Assembly (NCBI GenBank): GCA_964599655.1
Contig: CAZRGV010000158.1
Coordinates: 1-12,882, forward strand
Direction of reading: 5' to 3'
Origin: CAZRGV01 sp964599655
GTDB taxonomy: Bacteria > Planctomycetota > Planctomycetia > Isosphaerales > Isosphaeraceae
Length of the DNA stretch: 12,882 nucleotides
The notes below the pieces were generated by a model, which saw only the letters and a list, made by a program, of their open reading frames with translations, was not told where the DNA came from and ran no database searches. The position numbers and the translations under genes were made by a program. This document shows positions 1-8,681 of this stretch, piece by piece; position 1 is the stretch's first letter, and every line of letters starts with the position of its first letter.

Positions 1-2
1 GG

Positions 3-332
3 CTCCTCGACGACACACTGGTCATCTGGACGTCGGAATTCGGCCGCACCCCGTTCACCGAGGCCAACAAGACGGCCCGCGGTCGCGATCACAACCAGCT
101 TGGCTTCACGAGCTGGCTCGCCGGTCCCGGCCTAAAGCCGGGGTTTGCCTACGGGGCCACGGATGAGTTCGGCCACCGCGCGGTGGAAAACCCGGTATCG
201 ATCTACGACTTCCACGCCACGATCCTGCACCTTCTCGGCTTCGACCACGAGCGGCTGACCTTCTACCACAACGGCATTCGCCGCCGACTGACGGACGTGC
301 ATGGTCGTGTGATTCGCGGCATCCTGACCTGA
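3..332 (+). CDS. DUF1501 family protein, C-terminal 109 residues (5' end outside window)
   Basis: The reading frame is open from base 3 to a TGA at 330-332 and gives the last 109 residues of a DUF1501 protein. The family hallmark WTSEFGRTPFTE is followed by GRDHNQLGFTSWLAGPG and a C-terminal stretch with YDFHATILHLLGFDHERLTF. These are the conserved C-terminal blocks of DUF1501, a family related in fold to alkaline phosphatases and sulfatases and very abundant in planctomycetes, where members usually carry a Tat-type signal. The biochemical function of the family is not established. The ending (RRRLTDVHGRVIRGIL) is the type often found next to DUF1549/DUF1553 cytochrome-like genes, but none is visible because the upstream DNA is missing. 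The next gene is also DUF1501, so two paralogues lie in tandem. Confidence 0.9.
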   Translation, partial: LLDDTLVIWTSEFGRTPFTEANKTARGRDHNQLGFTSWLAGPGLKPGFAYGATDEFGHRAVENPVSIYDFHATILHLLGFDHERLTFYHNGIRRRLTDVHGRVIRGILT

Positions 333-352
333 TGGGGTTCTCCAACAAAAGC

Positions 353-382
353 TTGAGAATTCACCGTGACGGCGGCTAGAAT
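353..382 (+). promoter_or_regulatory. Predicted sigma70-type promoter for the DUF1501 gene
   Basis: TTGAGA at 353-358 (5/6 to TTGACA) and TAGAAT at 377-382 (5/6 to TATAAT) are separated by 18 bases in the 88-bp gap between the two DUF1501 genes. A start near 389-391 would leave a leader of about 30 bases containing GGGAG at 408-412, eight bases before the ATG at 421. This suggests the second DUF1501 gene has its own promoter. It is predicted from consensus only. Confidence 0.5.
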
Positions 383-420
383 CCGCAAGGTACGAGTGCA
401 AGTCCCTGGGAGATCGACGG

Positions 421-1782
421 ATGGATTGCCGATCGCAATGTCGCGGACCCGAGGCCATGACGCGCCGGGGAGTGCTCCAGATCGGCGGAATCACCGCGCT
501 CGGACTCAATCTCCCTGGCTTGCTCCGCGCCCAGAAGATCTCCAAGGGGCTGACCCCGACAGCCGATGCCTGTATCTTGATCTTTCTCAACGGAGGCCCA
601 AGTCACCTGGACATGTGGGATATGAAGCCAGACGCCCCCGCTGAGATTCGCGGGGAGTTTCGGCCGATCGCCACGACACTGCCGGGTGTAACGGTCTCGG
701 AACATTTGCCTCGCTTCGCCCGGGTGATTCACCGTGGCACCCTGATCCGCTCCGCGCATCATAGTGTGAACAACTCGCACGCGGCAGCGGTGTACTGCGG
801 GCTGACGGGCCACGACCGGGGCGAGCTCGGGGGTGGATTCAAGCCGACCGACAACCCGGCGATCGGTTCGGTCGTCGGGCTCTGCCGGCCTCCGAAGGCA
901 CCCGTGGTCCCGTATGTGTCGATGCCGTACATCACGGCGGAAGGGGCGGGGGGACCGCCCCAGCCCGGATTCTTCGGCGGTTGGCTCGGGCGAACCTATG
1001 ATCCGCTGTTCGTGCTCAAGGATCCAAACGCACCCGACTTCACCATGTCGGAGCTCTCGCTTCCCGACGGGGTCGATCCGAATCGTTTGAACGCGCGTAA
1101 ACTACTCACGGAACGGCTCGACGACCTCGGCCGTGCTGGCATCCGTAAGCTCCAAGACATGGATGGTTTCCAGGCCAAGGCGTTCGACCTTCTGACCTCT
1201 CCGGCCAGTCAGAAAGCCTTCCGCATCGATCAGGAAGACCCCCGAAATCGCGATGCGTACGGCCGGAACATCTACGGCCAGAGTGTGCTCCTGGCTCGCC
1301 GACTGATCGAGGCGGGCACCCGCGTGGCGTGCATCTCATGGGCGCCCGATGCCAACGCCACCTGGGACACCCATGGGCAGAACTTCGCCTCGCTGAAGAA
1401 CCGCTTGCTTCCGCCACTCGACGCCGCGGTATCGAGCCTCCTCAACGACCTCGAAGCTCGCGGCATGCTTGAGAGAACGCTGGTCGCCGTGATGGGGGAA
1501 TTCGGTCGGACGCCGAAGATCAATGCCGCCGCCGGACGCGACCACTGGAACTTCGGCTACAGCCTCTGGCTGGCCGGCGGCGGGATCAAGGCCGGTTACG
1601 TTCACGGCGCCAGCGACAAGATCGGCGCTCGACCGAGTCGCGATCCGGTCACACCGGCCGAGATCATCGCGACGATCTATCGATGTCTCGGGATCTCCTC
1701 CGATCTCCAGCTTCACGACCAGCTTCAACGCCCGCTGACGGTTGTTCCCCATAGCCGGCCGATTCCGGAAGTCCTCGCCTGA
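421..1782 (+). CDS. DUF1501 family secreted protein
   Basis: This 453-residue protein has the normal family length. The N-terminus carries a twin-arginine-like export signal (MTRRGVLQIGG at residues 13-23, then a hydrophobic run ending LPGLLRAQ), so it is probably exported by Tat. Family blocks appear in order: LNGGPSHLDMWDMKP (about 58-72), HSVNNSHAAAVYCGLTGH (about 118-135), EFGRTPKI and GRDHWNFGYSLWLAGGG in the C-terminal third. The conserved Asp and His residues resemble the metal site of the alkaline phosphatase superfamily, but no activity is proven. The ATG at 421 is preferred because GGGAG (408-412) lies 8 bases upstream. The ATG at 457 would also keep the RR signal. The next gene starts 89 bases downstream on the same strand and has its own ribosome binding site, so the two may be co-transcribed. 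No damage is seen. Confidence 0.93.
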   Translation: MDCRSQCRGPEAMTRRGVLQIGGITALGLNLPGLLRAQKISKGLTPTADACILIFLNGGPSHLDMWDMKPDAPAEIRGEFRPIATTLPGVTVSEHLPRFARVIHRGTLIRSAHHSVNNSHAAAVYCGLTGHDRGELGGGFKPTDNPAIGSVVGLCRPPKAPVVPYVSMPYITAEGAGGPPQPGFFGGWLGRTYDPLFVLKDPNAPDFTMSELSLPDGVDPNRLNARKLLTERLDDLGRAGIRKLQDMDGFQAKAFDLLTSPASQKAFRIDQEDPRNRDAYGRNIYGQSVLLARRLIEAGTRVACISWAPDANATWDTHGQNFASLKNRLLPPLDAAVSSLLNDLEARGMLERTLVAVMGEFGRTPKINAAAGRDHWNFGYSLWLAGGGIKAGYVHGASDKIGARPSRDPVTPAEIIATIYRCLGISSDLQLHDQLQRPLTVVPHSRPIPEVLA

Positions 1783-1871
1783 TGGGCGCCGGCCCTGGCT
1801 CGCGCATCGCCGAGGCAATCGGCTCGATCTTATGACCACCGACGACTCCCACGCCTCAAGAGGTTCGTCGC

Positions 1872-4331
1872 ATGTGCTCACAGGTTACTGGTTCCCTGGC
1901 TCTGATCGCGTGCCTGGCCTCCGTCACGCTCGCGGAAGACGGCTCACCTCAGGGCGCCCGCGACCACCACTGGCTCTGGTCGACGGCGCATGCCGTCCCC
2001 GCCGAGACGACCAGTGAGCAGAGCGGTTACTTCTCGATCGTCGAAGGAACAAACGGGCGACTCTACATCGGCACGGCCAAGTACGGGGTAAATGCCTATC
2101 TCGTCGAGTTCGATCCATCCTCGACCCAGGGAATGAAGGTCGTCGTTGACACCCAGAAGGAGATTGGCACGACCGCAACCGGGTTCGCTGCGCAGGCAAA
2201 GATTCACACACGGAACAATGTCGGCCCCAGCGGTCGAATCTATTTCGGCACGAAGCAAGGGTATCCCAGGGATGGCGAGACGCGAGACTCGTACCCTGGC
2301 GGGTATCCCATGGTGTTCGACCCAGCGACCGGCAAGACTCGGGTTTATCCGATCCCCGTTCCTCACCAGGGGATCATCAGCATCGCGCCCGACGAGTCGC
2401 GAGGCGTGGCCTATATCTCGACCTGCTCCGACGAGCGGCCCATCGAGAGCACGCACTTTCTGGTACTTGACCTGAAGACCGGCCGGTACCGCGACCTGAT
2501 GGACTGCCATCACATGTACGCGTTCATCGTCGTCGATCACTTGGGACGGGCCTATCACCCCATTCTCGGCGGCGAGATCGCTCGCTACGACCCCCGGACC
2601 GAAACCGTCTCCCGCCTGAAGCAGACCATCGACGGCCAACCTCCTACGGCGGAATCGCTCCTCGCCCACCCCGAAAGCCATCCGATCAACTGGGAGATCT
2701 CGCCCGACCGCAAGACGCTTTACGCCGTCGCGATGAGCGGCAACCAGCTTTATTCGTACGACCTGACCGCGGAAGGCAACGTGCTTCCCGGCCGAAGTTT
2801 GGGACCGCTGATGGTGGGAGCCGAGGCGACCGACTGCCGCGCCTTGTGCGTCGGCCCCGACGGCACGGTCTGGGCGGGCGTCGCCGCGACGATGCCGAAG
2901 CAAGGGCAACTCCTCCACGTCGTCCGATTTCGCCCCGGGAAAGACGACGCGCCTCGAAACCTCGGTCCAATCGCCATCGGTAACCCCGACTACACGACGT
3001 TTACCGATCCCGATGGCATGCCGAAGCCCCACCATCACGGCGTATTGCGGCTGGAGGATGGGACACTCGTGCCCCGTTACGTGATCATGGGGATTTGCGC
3101 CACAAGCGAAAACACCGTTTATGTGACAACCTTGTATCCGCTCACGGTTCACGCCATCCGGATTCCGAAGGTGGCCGGCATCGTCACGGAATATCGCCAC
3201 AATGCTCATGCCGACGTGGTCCTCAGCCGCCTGATCCAGACCGACAGTCTCGATGGCAAAGGTGCGCGGCCTCCGGAACTCGTTTCGCTCTACACCGACC
3301 AGGTTCCTGAGAACGACCTCAGCCGTCGACTGGCTCGCGAGATCGGCGCCTCGGTTCACAACGACGTCGCGGGTGCCCTAACGCGAGGCACCGAGGCGCT
3401 CGACGTCGATGGCGTCTTCCTGATCGCCGAACACGGCCGTTATCCGAAGTCCGACACAGATCAGATTCTCTATCCCAAGCGCCGGCTGTTCACGGAGATT
3501 CTCAAGGTCTTCGACCAGAGCGGCCGGGTGGTTCCGGTTTTCTCCGACAAGCATCTTGCCGACAACTGGGCCGACGCCAAATGGTTCTACGACGAAGCGC
3601 GACGTCGTAAGATTCCGCTAATGGCCGGCTCTTCGGTACCCGGGGCGTGGCGCTATCCACCAACGGACGTCCGGCGAGGCGCGAAGCTCTCGCAGATCGT
3701 TGTCGTGTCGTATGGAAACCTCGATGCCTACGGCTTTCACGGCCTGGAAGCGGCGCAGGCACTCGCCGAGCGTCGACAAGGGGGTGAAACAGGCATCCGT
3801 TCCGTTCAATGTCTCGTCGGTGATGACGTATGGAAGGCTGGACGCGACGGGGTTTATGATCGGTCCCTTCTCGACGCGGCGCTCTCGCGACTGAAGGAAC
3901 ATCCCCTGCCCGCCGGAAAGTCGATCGAGGAACTCGTGCCGGAACCGGTTCTCTACCTCCTCGATTACAACGACGGTCTCCGCTCCTGCGTCTTCACGCT
4001 GAATAATGCCGTCCACGAATGGGCCGGGGCGTGGCGCTACGCCGAGGATCAGTCGACCGATTCCACCCTGTTCTGGGTTCAGGATGCCCGTCCCTATTCT
4101 CACTTCAATCTCTTGCTAATGGGCATCGAGCGGATGATGCAAACCGGACGGCCCACCTGGCCCGTTGAACGGACCTTGCTGACGAGCGGCGCTCTCGACG
4201 CGGTACTGATTTCCCGGCGAGACGGAGGCAAACGCCTCGAAACGCCTTGGCTCGATGTTTCCTATACCAGTGACTGGTCGTGGACTCAGCCGCCCCCACC
4301 GCCTCCCGGCAGGCCATCGAACGAACAGTAG
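1872..4331 (+). CDS. Secreted two-domain protein: beta-propeller-like N-half fused to a conserved C-terminal domain
   Basis: This is an 819-residue protein. Residues 1-21 form a Sec signal (hydrophobic LALIACLASVTLA, cleavage likely before EDG). Residues about 35-430 contain repeated blade-like segments, such as GTNGRLYIGT, GPSGRIYFGT, APDESRGVAYIST and GPDGTVWAGV, typical of SMP-30/Vgb-like six- or seven-bladed propellers. A PKPHHHG motif lies near residue 387. From about residue 433 (VAGIVTEYRHNAHADVVLSR) a different domain begins, with SLYTDQVPENDLSRRLA, DGVFLIAEHGRYP, VVPVFSDKHLADNW and PLMAGSSVPGAWR. I recognise this as a family that is usually a separate protein of roughly 400 residues in planctomycetes and acidobacteria. 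It has no firm function that I know of. A proline run (PPPPPPG) precedes the C-terminus. AAGAGG at 1858-1863 supports the start. It follows the DUF1501 gene and converges on the sulfatase operon. Confidence 0.85.
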   Translation: MCSQVTGSLALIACLASVTLAEDGSPQGARDHHWLWSTAHAVPAETTSEQSGYFSIVEGTNGRLYIGTAKYGVNAYLVEFDPSSTQGMKVVVDTQKEIGTTATGFAAQAKIHTRNNVGPSGRIYFGTKQGYPRDGETRDSYPGGYPMVFDPATGKTRVYPIPVPHQGIISIAPDESRGVAYISTCSDERPIESTHFLVLDLKTGRYRDLMDCHHMYAFIVVDHLGRAYHPILGGEIARYDPRTETVSRLKQTIDGQPPTAESLLAHPESHPINWEISPDRKTLYAVAMSGNQLYSYDLTAEGNVLPGRSLGPLMVGAEATDCRALCVGPDGTVWAGVAATMPKQGQLLHVVRFRPGKDDAPRNLGPIAIGNPDYTTFTDPDGMPKPHHHGVLRLEDGTLVPRYVIMGICATSENTVYVTTLYPLTVHAIRIPKVAGIVTEYRHNAHADVVLSRLIQTDSLDGKGARPPELVSLYTDQVPENDLSRRLAREIGASVHNDVAGALTRGTEALDVDGVFLIAEHGRYPKSDTDQILYPKRRLFTEILKVFDQSGRVVPVFSDKHLADNWADAKWFYDEARRRKIPLMAGSSVPGAWRYPPTDVRRGAKLSQIVVVSYGNLDAYGFHGLEAAQALAERRQGGETGIRSVQCLVGDDVWKAGRDGVYDRSLLDAALSRLKEHPLPAGKSIEELVPEPVLYLLDYNDGLRSCVFTLNNAVHEWAGAWRYAEDQSTDSTLFWVQDARPYSHFNLLLMGIERMMQTGRPTWPVERTLLTSGALDAVLISRRDGGKRLETPWLDVSYTSDWSWTQPPPPPPGRPSNEQ

Positions 4332-4332
4332 T

Positions 4333-4348
4333 CTGAGCAGATGCTCGG
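4333..4348. terminator. Small hairpin between convergent genes
   Basis: Six-base arms (4333-4338 and 4343-4348, one G.U pair) close a four-base AGAT loop in the only 20 bases between the convergent stop codons at 4331 and 4352. There is no T-tract on either side, so as an intrinsic terminator it is weak. Position is its main support. Confidence 0.25.
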
Positions 4349-4351
4349 ACG

Positions 4352-5941
4352 TTACTTCGACGAGGACGCCGGCGTGTCATCCTCCGACAGGAATCGCTTC
4401 CAGTTCAAAGGCACGTCGTTGTGCTGCGGAGGGCCGGGCGTGCTTCGACCACGATTCACAATCGATTCCATCAAGGCGGTCAACTCGGCGACGCGCTCAG
4501 GGTTTTCCGCGTACAGATTTCTCGACTCGGAGAGATCGTCAGCAAGGTTATAGAGTTGTGCCGGCTGATCATCACGCCCTTTCCCCCAGCCACCCGATCC
4601 GGGGCCGAAGATTAGCTTCCAGGGCCCTTTGCGGAGTGCGAGCAGACCTTGCGACGACTGGTTGACGGCACATTCGCGCACTGGCCGGTCCAGGCCCTTG
4701 AGCAGGGGGAGCAAGCTCACGCTGTCCTCGCCCGCGTCATCGGGAAGTCTCAAACAGAGGATCTCCGCAAAGGTCGCCATGAGGTCGGCTTGCTGAACGA
4801 GCTGATCGCAGCGCGAGGCGGCCGGCACGACGCCTGGCCAACGTACGAGGAAGGGAACTCGATGCCCACCCTCCCACACATCCGACTTGTAGCCCCGGAA
4901 CGGGCCGCTCGCGAAGTGCCCTTTCCGTTCCAATTCATTGACGCCGATATACGGCGCGCAGCCGTTGTCGCTGGTGAAGACGACGAGCGTGTTTTCCCTC
5001 GCGCCACTATGGTCGATCGCGTCGAGCACACGGCCGACGATCGCGTCGGTTTCCATGACCAGATCCGCATAGGTATTGAGGCCGCTCTTGCCCTTCCAGG
5101 GCTCGTTCACGGCCAGAGGAGTATGAGGCGTGGTCAGCGGAAGGTAGAGGAAAAAGGGCTCGGCTCCTCTCGCCGCCTGCTCGATGAAGGCACATGCGCG
5201 GTCGGCGAGGGTCGGCAAGATCGGCTCCAGTGTCCACCCGGCCAGGGCCGGCCCCTGCAAACTGGCCAGATTGTTGCCGAGGAGCCCGCCGGGCAGGAAC
5301 TCAGACGGAATGCCGACGATCTGATCATTGTCGATGAAACTGTAAGGGGGCCAGTTCGGCACGTCCGTACCGAAGTACATGCCGAACCCGCGCGTGGTTG
5401 GACCACCCGGGATGGGGCGAGTGAACGTCGCGCGCCAGAGGACCCTCTGTTCGTCAGTCGGCGGTGCGCCGGGCGATGCCGGCTTCGCGCGGAAGAGTGC
5501 CTCACGGCCCTGCGGGATCGGCCAGTCCCAGCCGAGATGCCACTTGCCGACGCAGGCGGTGCGGTAGCCCTGCTGCTTGAGTAGGCCGGCGAGGGTCAGT
5601 CGGTCCGGGGCAATCAACGGGCGGCCGAACACGCCGACGATCCCCGATTGCAACCGCGTCCTCCAGTGATAGCGCCCGGTGAGCAGCGTGTAACGCGACG
5701 GAGAGCACACAGCGGAGCTCGAATGGGCATCGGTGAATCGCATTCCCTCGCGCGCGAACTGGTCGATGCGAGGCGTCGAAATCTTTCCGGGGAGCGGGTT
5801 GTTGCTCTGAACATCGCCGTAGCCCAGGTCGTCGGCGAGCACGACGACGATGTTGGGACTTCGAGGCGGACCGACATCACCTCGGGCCGCGAAGGATGCC
5901 ACCAGCCCAAGCAAGAGAACGGCGCGCGGGGTGTTCGCCAT
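4352..5941 (-). CDS. Secreted formylglycine-dependent sulfatase (arylsulfatase A-like)
   Basis: Starting at the ATG at 5941, the protein is 529 residues. GGAGG (complement of 5949-5953) lies 7 bases upstream, and the start leaves a signal peptide (RAVLLLGLVASFAARG). A longer in-frame start at 6118 would overlap the upstream gene by 140 bases and hide the signal, so I rejected it. Sulfatase features are complete: PNIVVVLADDLGYGD with metal-binding Asp37/Asp38; the formylglycine signature CSPSR with Cys79; GKWHLG; a TTPHTPL block; and VVFTSDNGC with the metal ligands D and N. The type I sulfatase fold hydrolyses sulfate esters after a partner enzyme converts Cys79 to formylglycine. The organisation (LTLAGLLKQQGYRTACVGKWHLG, KSDVWEGGHRVPFLVRWPG) is arylsulfatase A/GALNS-like. 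The substrate is probably a sulfated glycan and remains unassigned. It lies 37 bases downstream of the fused sulfatase-hydrolase gene, probably in the same operon. Confidence 0.93.
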   Translation of the reverse strand: MANTPRAVLLLGLVASFAARGDVGPPRSPNIVVVLADDLGYGDVQSNNPLPGKISTPRIDQFAREGMRFTDAHSSSAVCSPSRYTLLTGRYHWRTRLQSGIVGVFGRPLIAPDRLTLAGLLKQQGYRTACVGKWHLGWDWPIPQGREALFRAKPASPGAPPTDEQRVLWRATFTRPIPGGPTTRGFGMYFGTDVPNWPPYSFIDNDQIVGIPSEFLPGGLLGNNLASLQGPALAGWTLEPILPTLADRACAFIEQAARGAEPFFLYLPLTTPHTPLAVNEPWKGKSGLNTYADLVMETDAIVGRVLDAIDHSGARENTLVVFTSDNGCAPYIGVNELERKGHFASGPFRGYKSDVWEGGHRVPFLVRWPGVVPAASRCDQLVQQADLMATFAEILCLRLPDDAGEDSVSLLPLLKGLDRPVRECAVNQSSQGLLALRKGPWKLIFGPGSGGWGKGRDDQPAQLYNLADDLSESRNLYAENPERVAELTALMESIVNRGRSTPGPPQHNDVPLNWKRFLSEDDTPASSSK

Positions 5942-5978
5942 CAGAGAACCTCCGTGGTTCCTGCCTCCCGGAAACGTA

Positions 5979-8369
5979 CTATTCCTTCGAGCCGGTGGTG
6001 CCGGCCTTCGCGCGTGCGATGGCGAAATCAACAAGCTCCTGGCAGTGGAAGAAGCCAGGCCAGAAGTTGTGACCTTGATGGGGGACGGCGATGACCGTGA
6101 TCGCCTCAGCAGCGCCACCAGCTCGGTAGCGTACGATGAGTTCCTCGGAGTTCGCCTCGATGGGGACCACCTCGTCCTGGTCGCCGTGGATGATCATCAC
6201 CGGCACGTGGTGCTTCGCGAGCACGTCAGTACGCTCGATCGGGTTGAGCTCACCGAGCTGGGCCTCCAATTGCTCGGTCGTCAAGCCATAGGCCGGCGCG
6301 GCTTTGGCCACGCCGGGATACGTACGGAGGTCGAACACGGGATAGATCCCCGCTATGCCCGCCACCATGTCCGGGTTCTCGATGGCCCAGCTCGTCACCC
6401 ACAAGCCGCCCCGACTGCGCCCGAGCAAACAGGGCCGAGGCGCAAATCCTCTCTTTTCGGTCAGCTCGCGATAGAGCGACGAGAACAGGTCACGGCCCTT
6501 CGGGCTGCCATAGGCTTCCCCCACGTCGATACCCGCCACGGCGATCCCGCCGTTGACGAATTGTTCGTGCATCCATTTTTCGTTCGCGTCGGGATAGGGC
6601 GGCAACGTCGGCGCGTAGAGGATCCACGGCTGGGGGGTTCGCCGTTTCGAGGGAGGCGGCAGCATGATGAACGCGGGCTGACCCTCGACGAGGAACGATT
6701 CGCCCGGCAAGATCAGAGACTTGACCGGCTCGGGGCGATCAGCCGTCTTGGCGGTTTTCACGTCCCGAAGGGCAAGCTCGTAGATCTCGTCCCGGAGGGT
6801 TTCCCACGTCTTCATCAGTGCGCGAGTCTTTTCGGGCTCCTGCGAGGCAAGGTTGTTCGTCTCCGTGCGATCGACCGCCAGGTTGTAAAGTTCCCAGGGT
6901 CCGTCCCGCCCTGCGGCCACGAGTTTCCAGTCTCCTTGGCGTAGGGCACGATTCCCTTCATGCTCCCACCAGATCGAATCGTGCGAGACCGTACCGTCCT
7001 TCGCGAACACGGGGGTAAGACTCTTTCCCGGAAGTGTCGGGACAGGCACATGGTCCGAGCTCTCGGGCTGTTTCGCGCCAGTCAGTTCCAGAATCGTCGG
7101 CACGAGGTCGATCACGTGGCCCGGATTGTGTCGAAGTTCGCCCCTCGCGGCGATACCCCGTGGCCAGTGCACGATCAGAGGCGTCGCGATTCCCCCCTCA
7201 TGGACCCAGGTCTTGTGGCGCCGGAACGGCGTATTGGCGACGGTCGACCAGCCTGGTCCTAGACAGAGGTGCGATGCCGCCGAGCCGGGATCCGCCGACG
7301 GATCGTGGCCGTCGTCGCGGACCATGATCTCGGCGCTCGCGCCATTGTCGGAGAGGAACACGATCAGCGTGTTGTCAAGCGCCTTCATCGCGCGGAGCTG
7401 GTCGAGAACCCGGCCGATCTCTCGATCCATTCGATCCACCATCGCCGCGTGAAGCGACATTTTGGTCGACTGAAACGCGCGCTGCTCATCGGTCAACTCA
7501 CTCCAGGGCAAGGGGCGGTTCACCTCCCCCGGACCCAGAGTTTTCAGGGCCTCCGGAAAATCGTACGGTGGGCCGACTTCACGTTCGACGTCGGAAAGGC
7601 GGCCCTTGACCAGGCCGAGTTCCTCGATTCGACCCCAGCGTTCCCGGCGCACGGCTTCCCAACCCTCCTTATATCGATCGCGGTAACGCGCGACATCTTC
7701 CGGCAAAGCGTGCAGCGGGAAGTGTGGAGCGTTGAAGGCCAGGTAAAGAAAGAACGGCTGATCTGAATACTTCTCCGCATGTTCTTTGAGGTATTTGATG
7801 CTATGATCTGCGATAGCAATCGTCGTATAGTAGTCCGACCCAGGCTTGACCGGCGGCAGCTTCTGATCGTCCTCGAACAGAACCTGTGGGTGGAAGTAGC
7901 GGCCGAGGTCTTCCACGTAATAAGAGTGGTCGAACCCGTTGGCCACCGGCCTGCCGTCCACATGCCACTTGCCCGAGTGGTACGACCGATAGCCAGCGGT
8001 TCGGAGCATCTCCGGCAACAGCTTCGCCCACTTCGGTCGCGTTCCCCGGCTGCCGCTGGGAACGCCCGGCACAAGGTCGCGCCGCACCTGCTGGGCGTAG
8101 TATCCGGTAAGAATCGCCGCTCGGGAGGGCCAGCAACGGGCGGTGTTGTAAAACTGGGTGAACCTCAACCCATCGGCTGCGAGACGGTCCAGGTTGGGAG
8201 TCTGGATCTCACCGCCATAGCAACCCAGGTCGGAATACCCCATGTCATCGGCAAGGATGACGACGATGTTCGGCCTGTCAGCGGCCCGAGCGTCAAGACC
8301 TCCCCGCAGGGCTAACGCGAGCAAGGTCATCGTCCTTAGGAACCGGGTGGCCGCTGATCGTCGATTCAT
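5979..8369 (-). CDS. Sulfatase fused to C-terminal alpha/beta hydrolase (probable esterase)
   Basis: This is a 796-residue protein. The ATG at 8369 is chosen because GGAGAG (complement of 8374-8379) lies just upstream and a signal peptide follows (RTMTLLALALRGGLDARAA). The frame stays open upstream to 8453 but adds non-signal sequence. Residues about 32-500 are a sulfatase: NIVVILADDMGYSDLG (Asp41/Asp42), CWPSR with the formylglycine Cys79, GKWHVDG, LAFNAPHFPLHALPED, and IVFLSDNGAS. Residues about 560-796 are an alpha/beta hydrolase with a complete apparent triad: nucleophile elbow GRSRGG (Ser652), HGDQDEVVP (Asp732), and PHQGHNF (His767, or His764). The hydrolase resembles prolyl-oligopeptidase/acetyl-xylan-esterase-type domains. 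The fusion suggests one secreted enzyme that removes both sulfate and acyl groups from a polysaccharide, which is inference. It is the first gene of the minus-strand operon. Confidence 0.92.
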   Translation of the reverse strand: MNRRSAATRFLRTMTLLALALRGGLDARAADRPNIVVILADDMGYSDLGCYGGEIQTPNLDRLAADGLRFTQFYNTARCWPSRAAILTGYYAQQVRRDLVPGVPSGSRGTRPKWAKLLPEMLRTAGYRSYHSGKWHVDGRPVANGFDHSYYVEDLGRYFHPQVLFEDDQKLPPVKPGSDYYTTIAIADHSIKYLKEHAEKYSDQPFFLYLAFNAPHFPLHALPEDVARYRDRYKEGWEAVRRERWGRIEELGLVKGRLSDVEREVGPPYDFPEALKTLGPGEVNRPLPWSELTDEQRAFQSTKMSLHAAMVDRMDREIGRVLDQLRAMKALDNTLIVFLSDNGASAEIMVRDDGHDPSADPGSAASHLCLGPGWSTVANTPFRRHKTWVHEGGIATPLIVHWPRGIAARGELRHNPGHVIDLVPTILELTGAKQPESSDHVPVPTLPGKSLTPVFAKDGTVSHDSIWWEHEGNRALRQGDWKLVAAGRDGPWELYNLAVDRTETNNLASQEPEKTRALMKTWETLRDEIYELALRDVKTAKTADRPEPVKSLILPGESFLVEGQPAFIMLPPPSKRRTPQPWILYAPTLPPYPDANEKWMHEQFVNGGIAVAGIDVGEAYGSPKGRDLFSSLYRELTEKRGFAPRPCLLGRSRGGLWVTSWAIENPDMVAGIAGIYPVFDLRTYPGVAKAAPAYGLTTEQLEAQLGELNPIERTDVLAKHHVPVMIIHGDQDEVVPIEANSEELIVRYRAGGAAEAITVIAVPHQGHNFWPGFFHCQELVDFAIARAKAGTTGSKE

Positions 8370-8651
8370 GGGTCTCTCCAGTCGGTGGGATTTCACTGAT
8401 TCTCGGCTCGCGCTTCGAGATTGAGTCAGGCCGCCTTCCCCCTGCAATCCCACACATGGGAACCAGACGACGAAGGTTTCCCGCCATCGTCAAAGCACGA
8501 CCCCATGACTCCGTCCTCAATTCCGACGCGGAGCCAGGCCGAATCCGACCCTCACTCCACAGGACGTATGGTCTCCAACCGAGTCAGAGAGTGCAAGCCT
8601 GCAGATCCGATCCCGGAATTCAGACCTCGACGCCGAACAACCGCAAGGAAC
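8370..8651. other. Intergenic region upstream of the sulfatase operon
   Basis: These 282 bases separate the sulfatase start codon from the insertion element. They must hold the operon promoter unless the insertion element supplies it, but I see no convincing -35/-10 pair on the minus strand. A TTGACG-like hexamer lacks a matching -10. The only structure is a 14-base inverted repeat, TCCCA-CACA-TGGGA at 8448-8461, about 80 bases upstream of the start codon. It could be an operator but is short enough to be chance. Small open frames here lack coding character. Confidence 0.4.
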
Positions 8652-8653
8652 TA

Positions 8654-8681
8654 AGAGCCTCTAATGCTCTCTCGAAAACCT
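8654..8681. repeat. Left terminal inverted repeat of the IS4/IS5-type element
   Basis: It begins AGAGCCTCTAATGCTCT and matches the reverse complement of 9639-9666 at 27 of 28 positions; the only difference is C at 8671 versus G in the other end. It would be the transposase binding and cleavage site. It overlaps the last two bases of the transposase frame. Confidence 0.92.

Noticed and set aside
1944..3359. Long open frame (471 codons) on the minus strand opposite the 819-aa protein
   Set aside because: It is a mirror frame of a high-GC gene whose + strand product has a signal peptide, conserved motifs and a ribosome binding site. The minus product shows no recognisable motif.
5942..6118. N-terminal extension of the 529-aa sulfatase to an ATG at 6118
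   Set aside because: It would overlap the upstream gene by 140 bases and bury the signal peptide. The ATG at 5941 has GGAGG at the right distance.
4649..6944. Plus-strand frames of 311 and 364 codons (4649-5584, 5850-6944) opposite the sulfatases
   Set aside because: They lie antisense to two clear sulfatase genes with intact catalytic motifs; their products have no domain pattern.
8293..8520. Minus-strand 75-codon frame upstream of the sulfatase operon
   Set aside because: It overlaps the sulfatase signal sequence in another frame, lacks a ribosome binding site and has random-looking composition.
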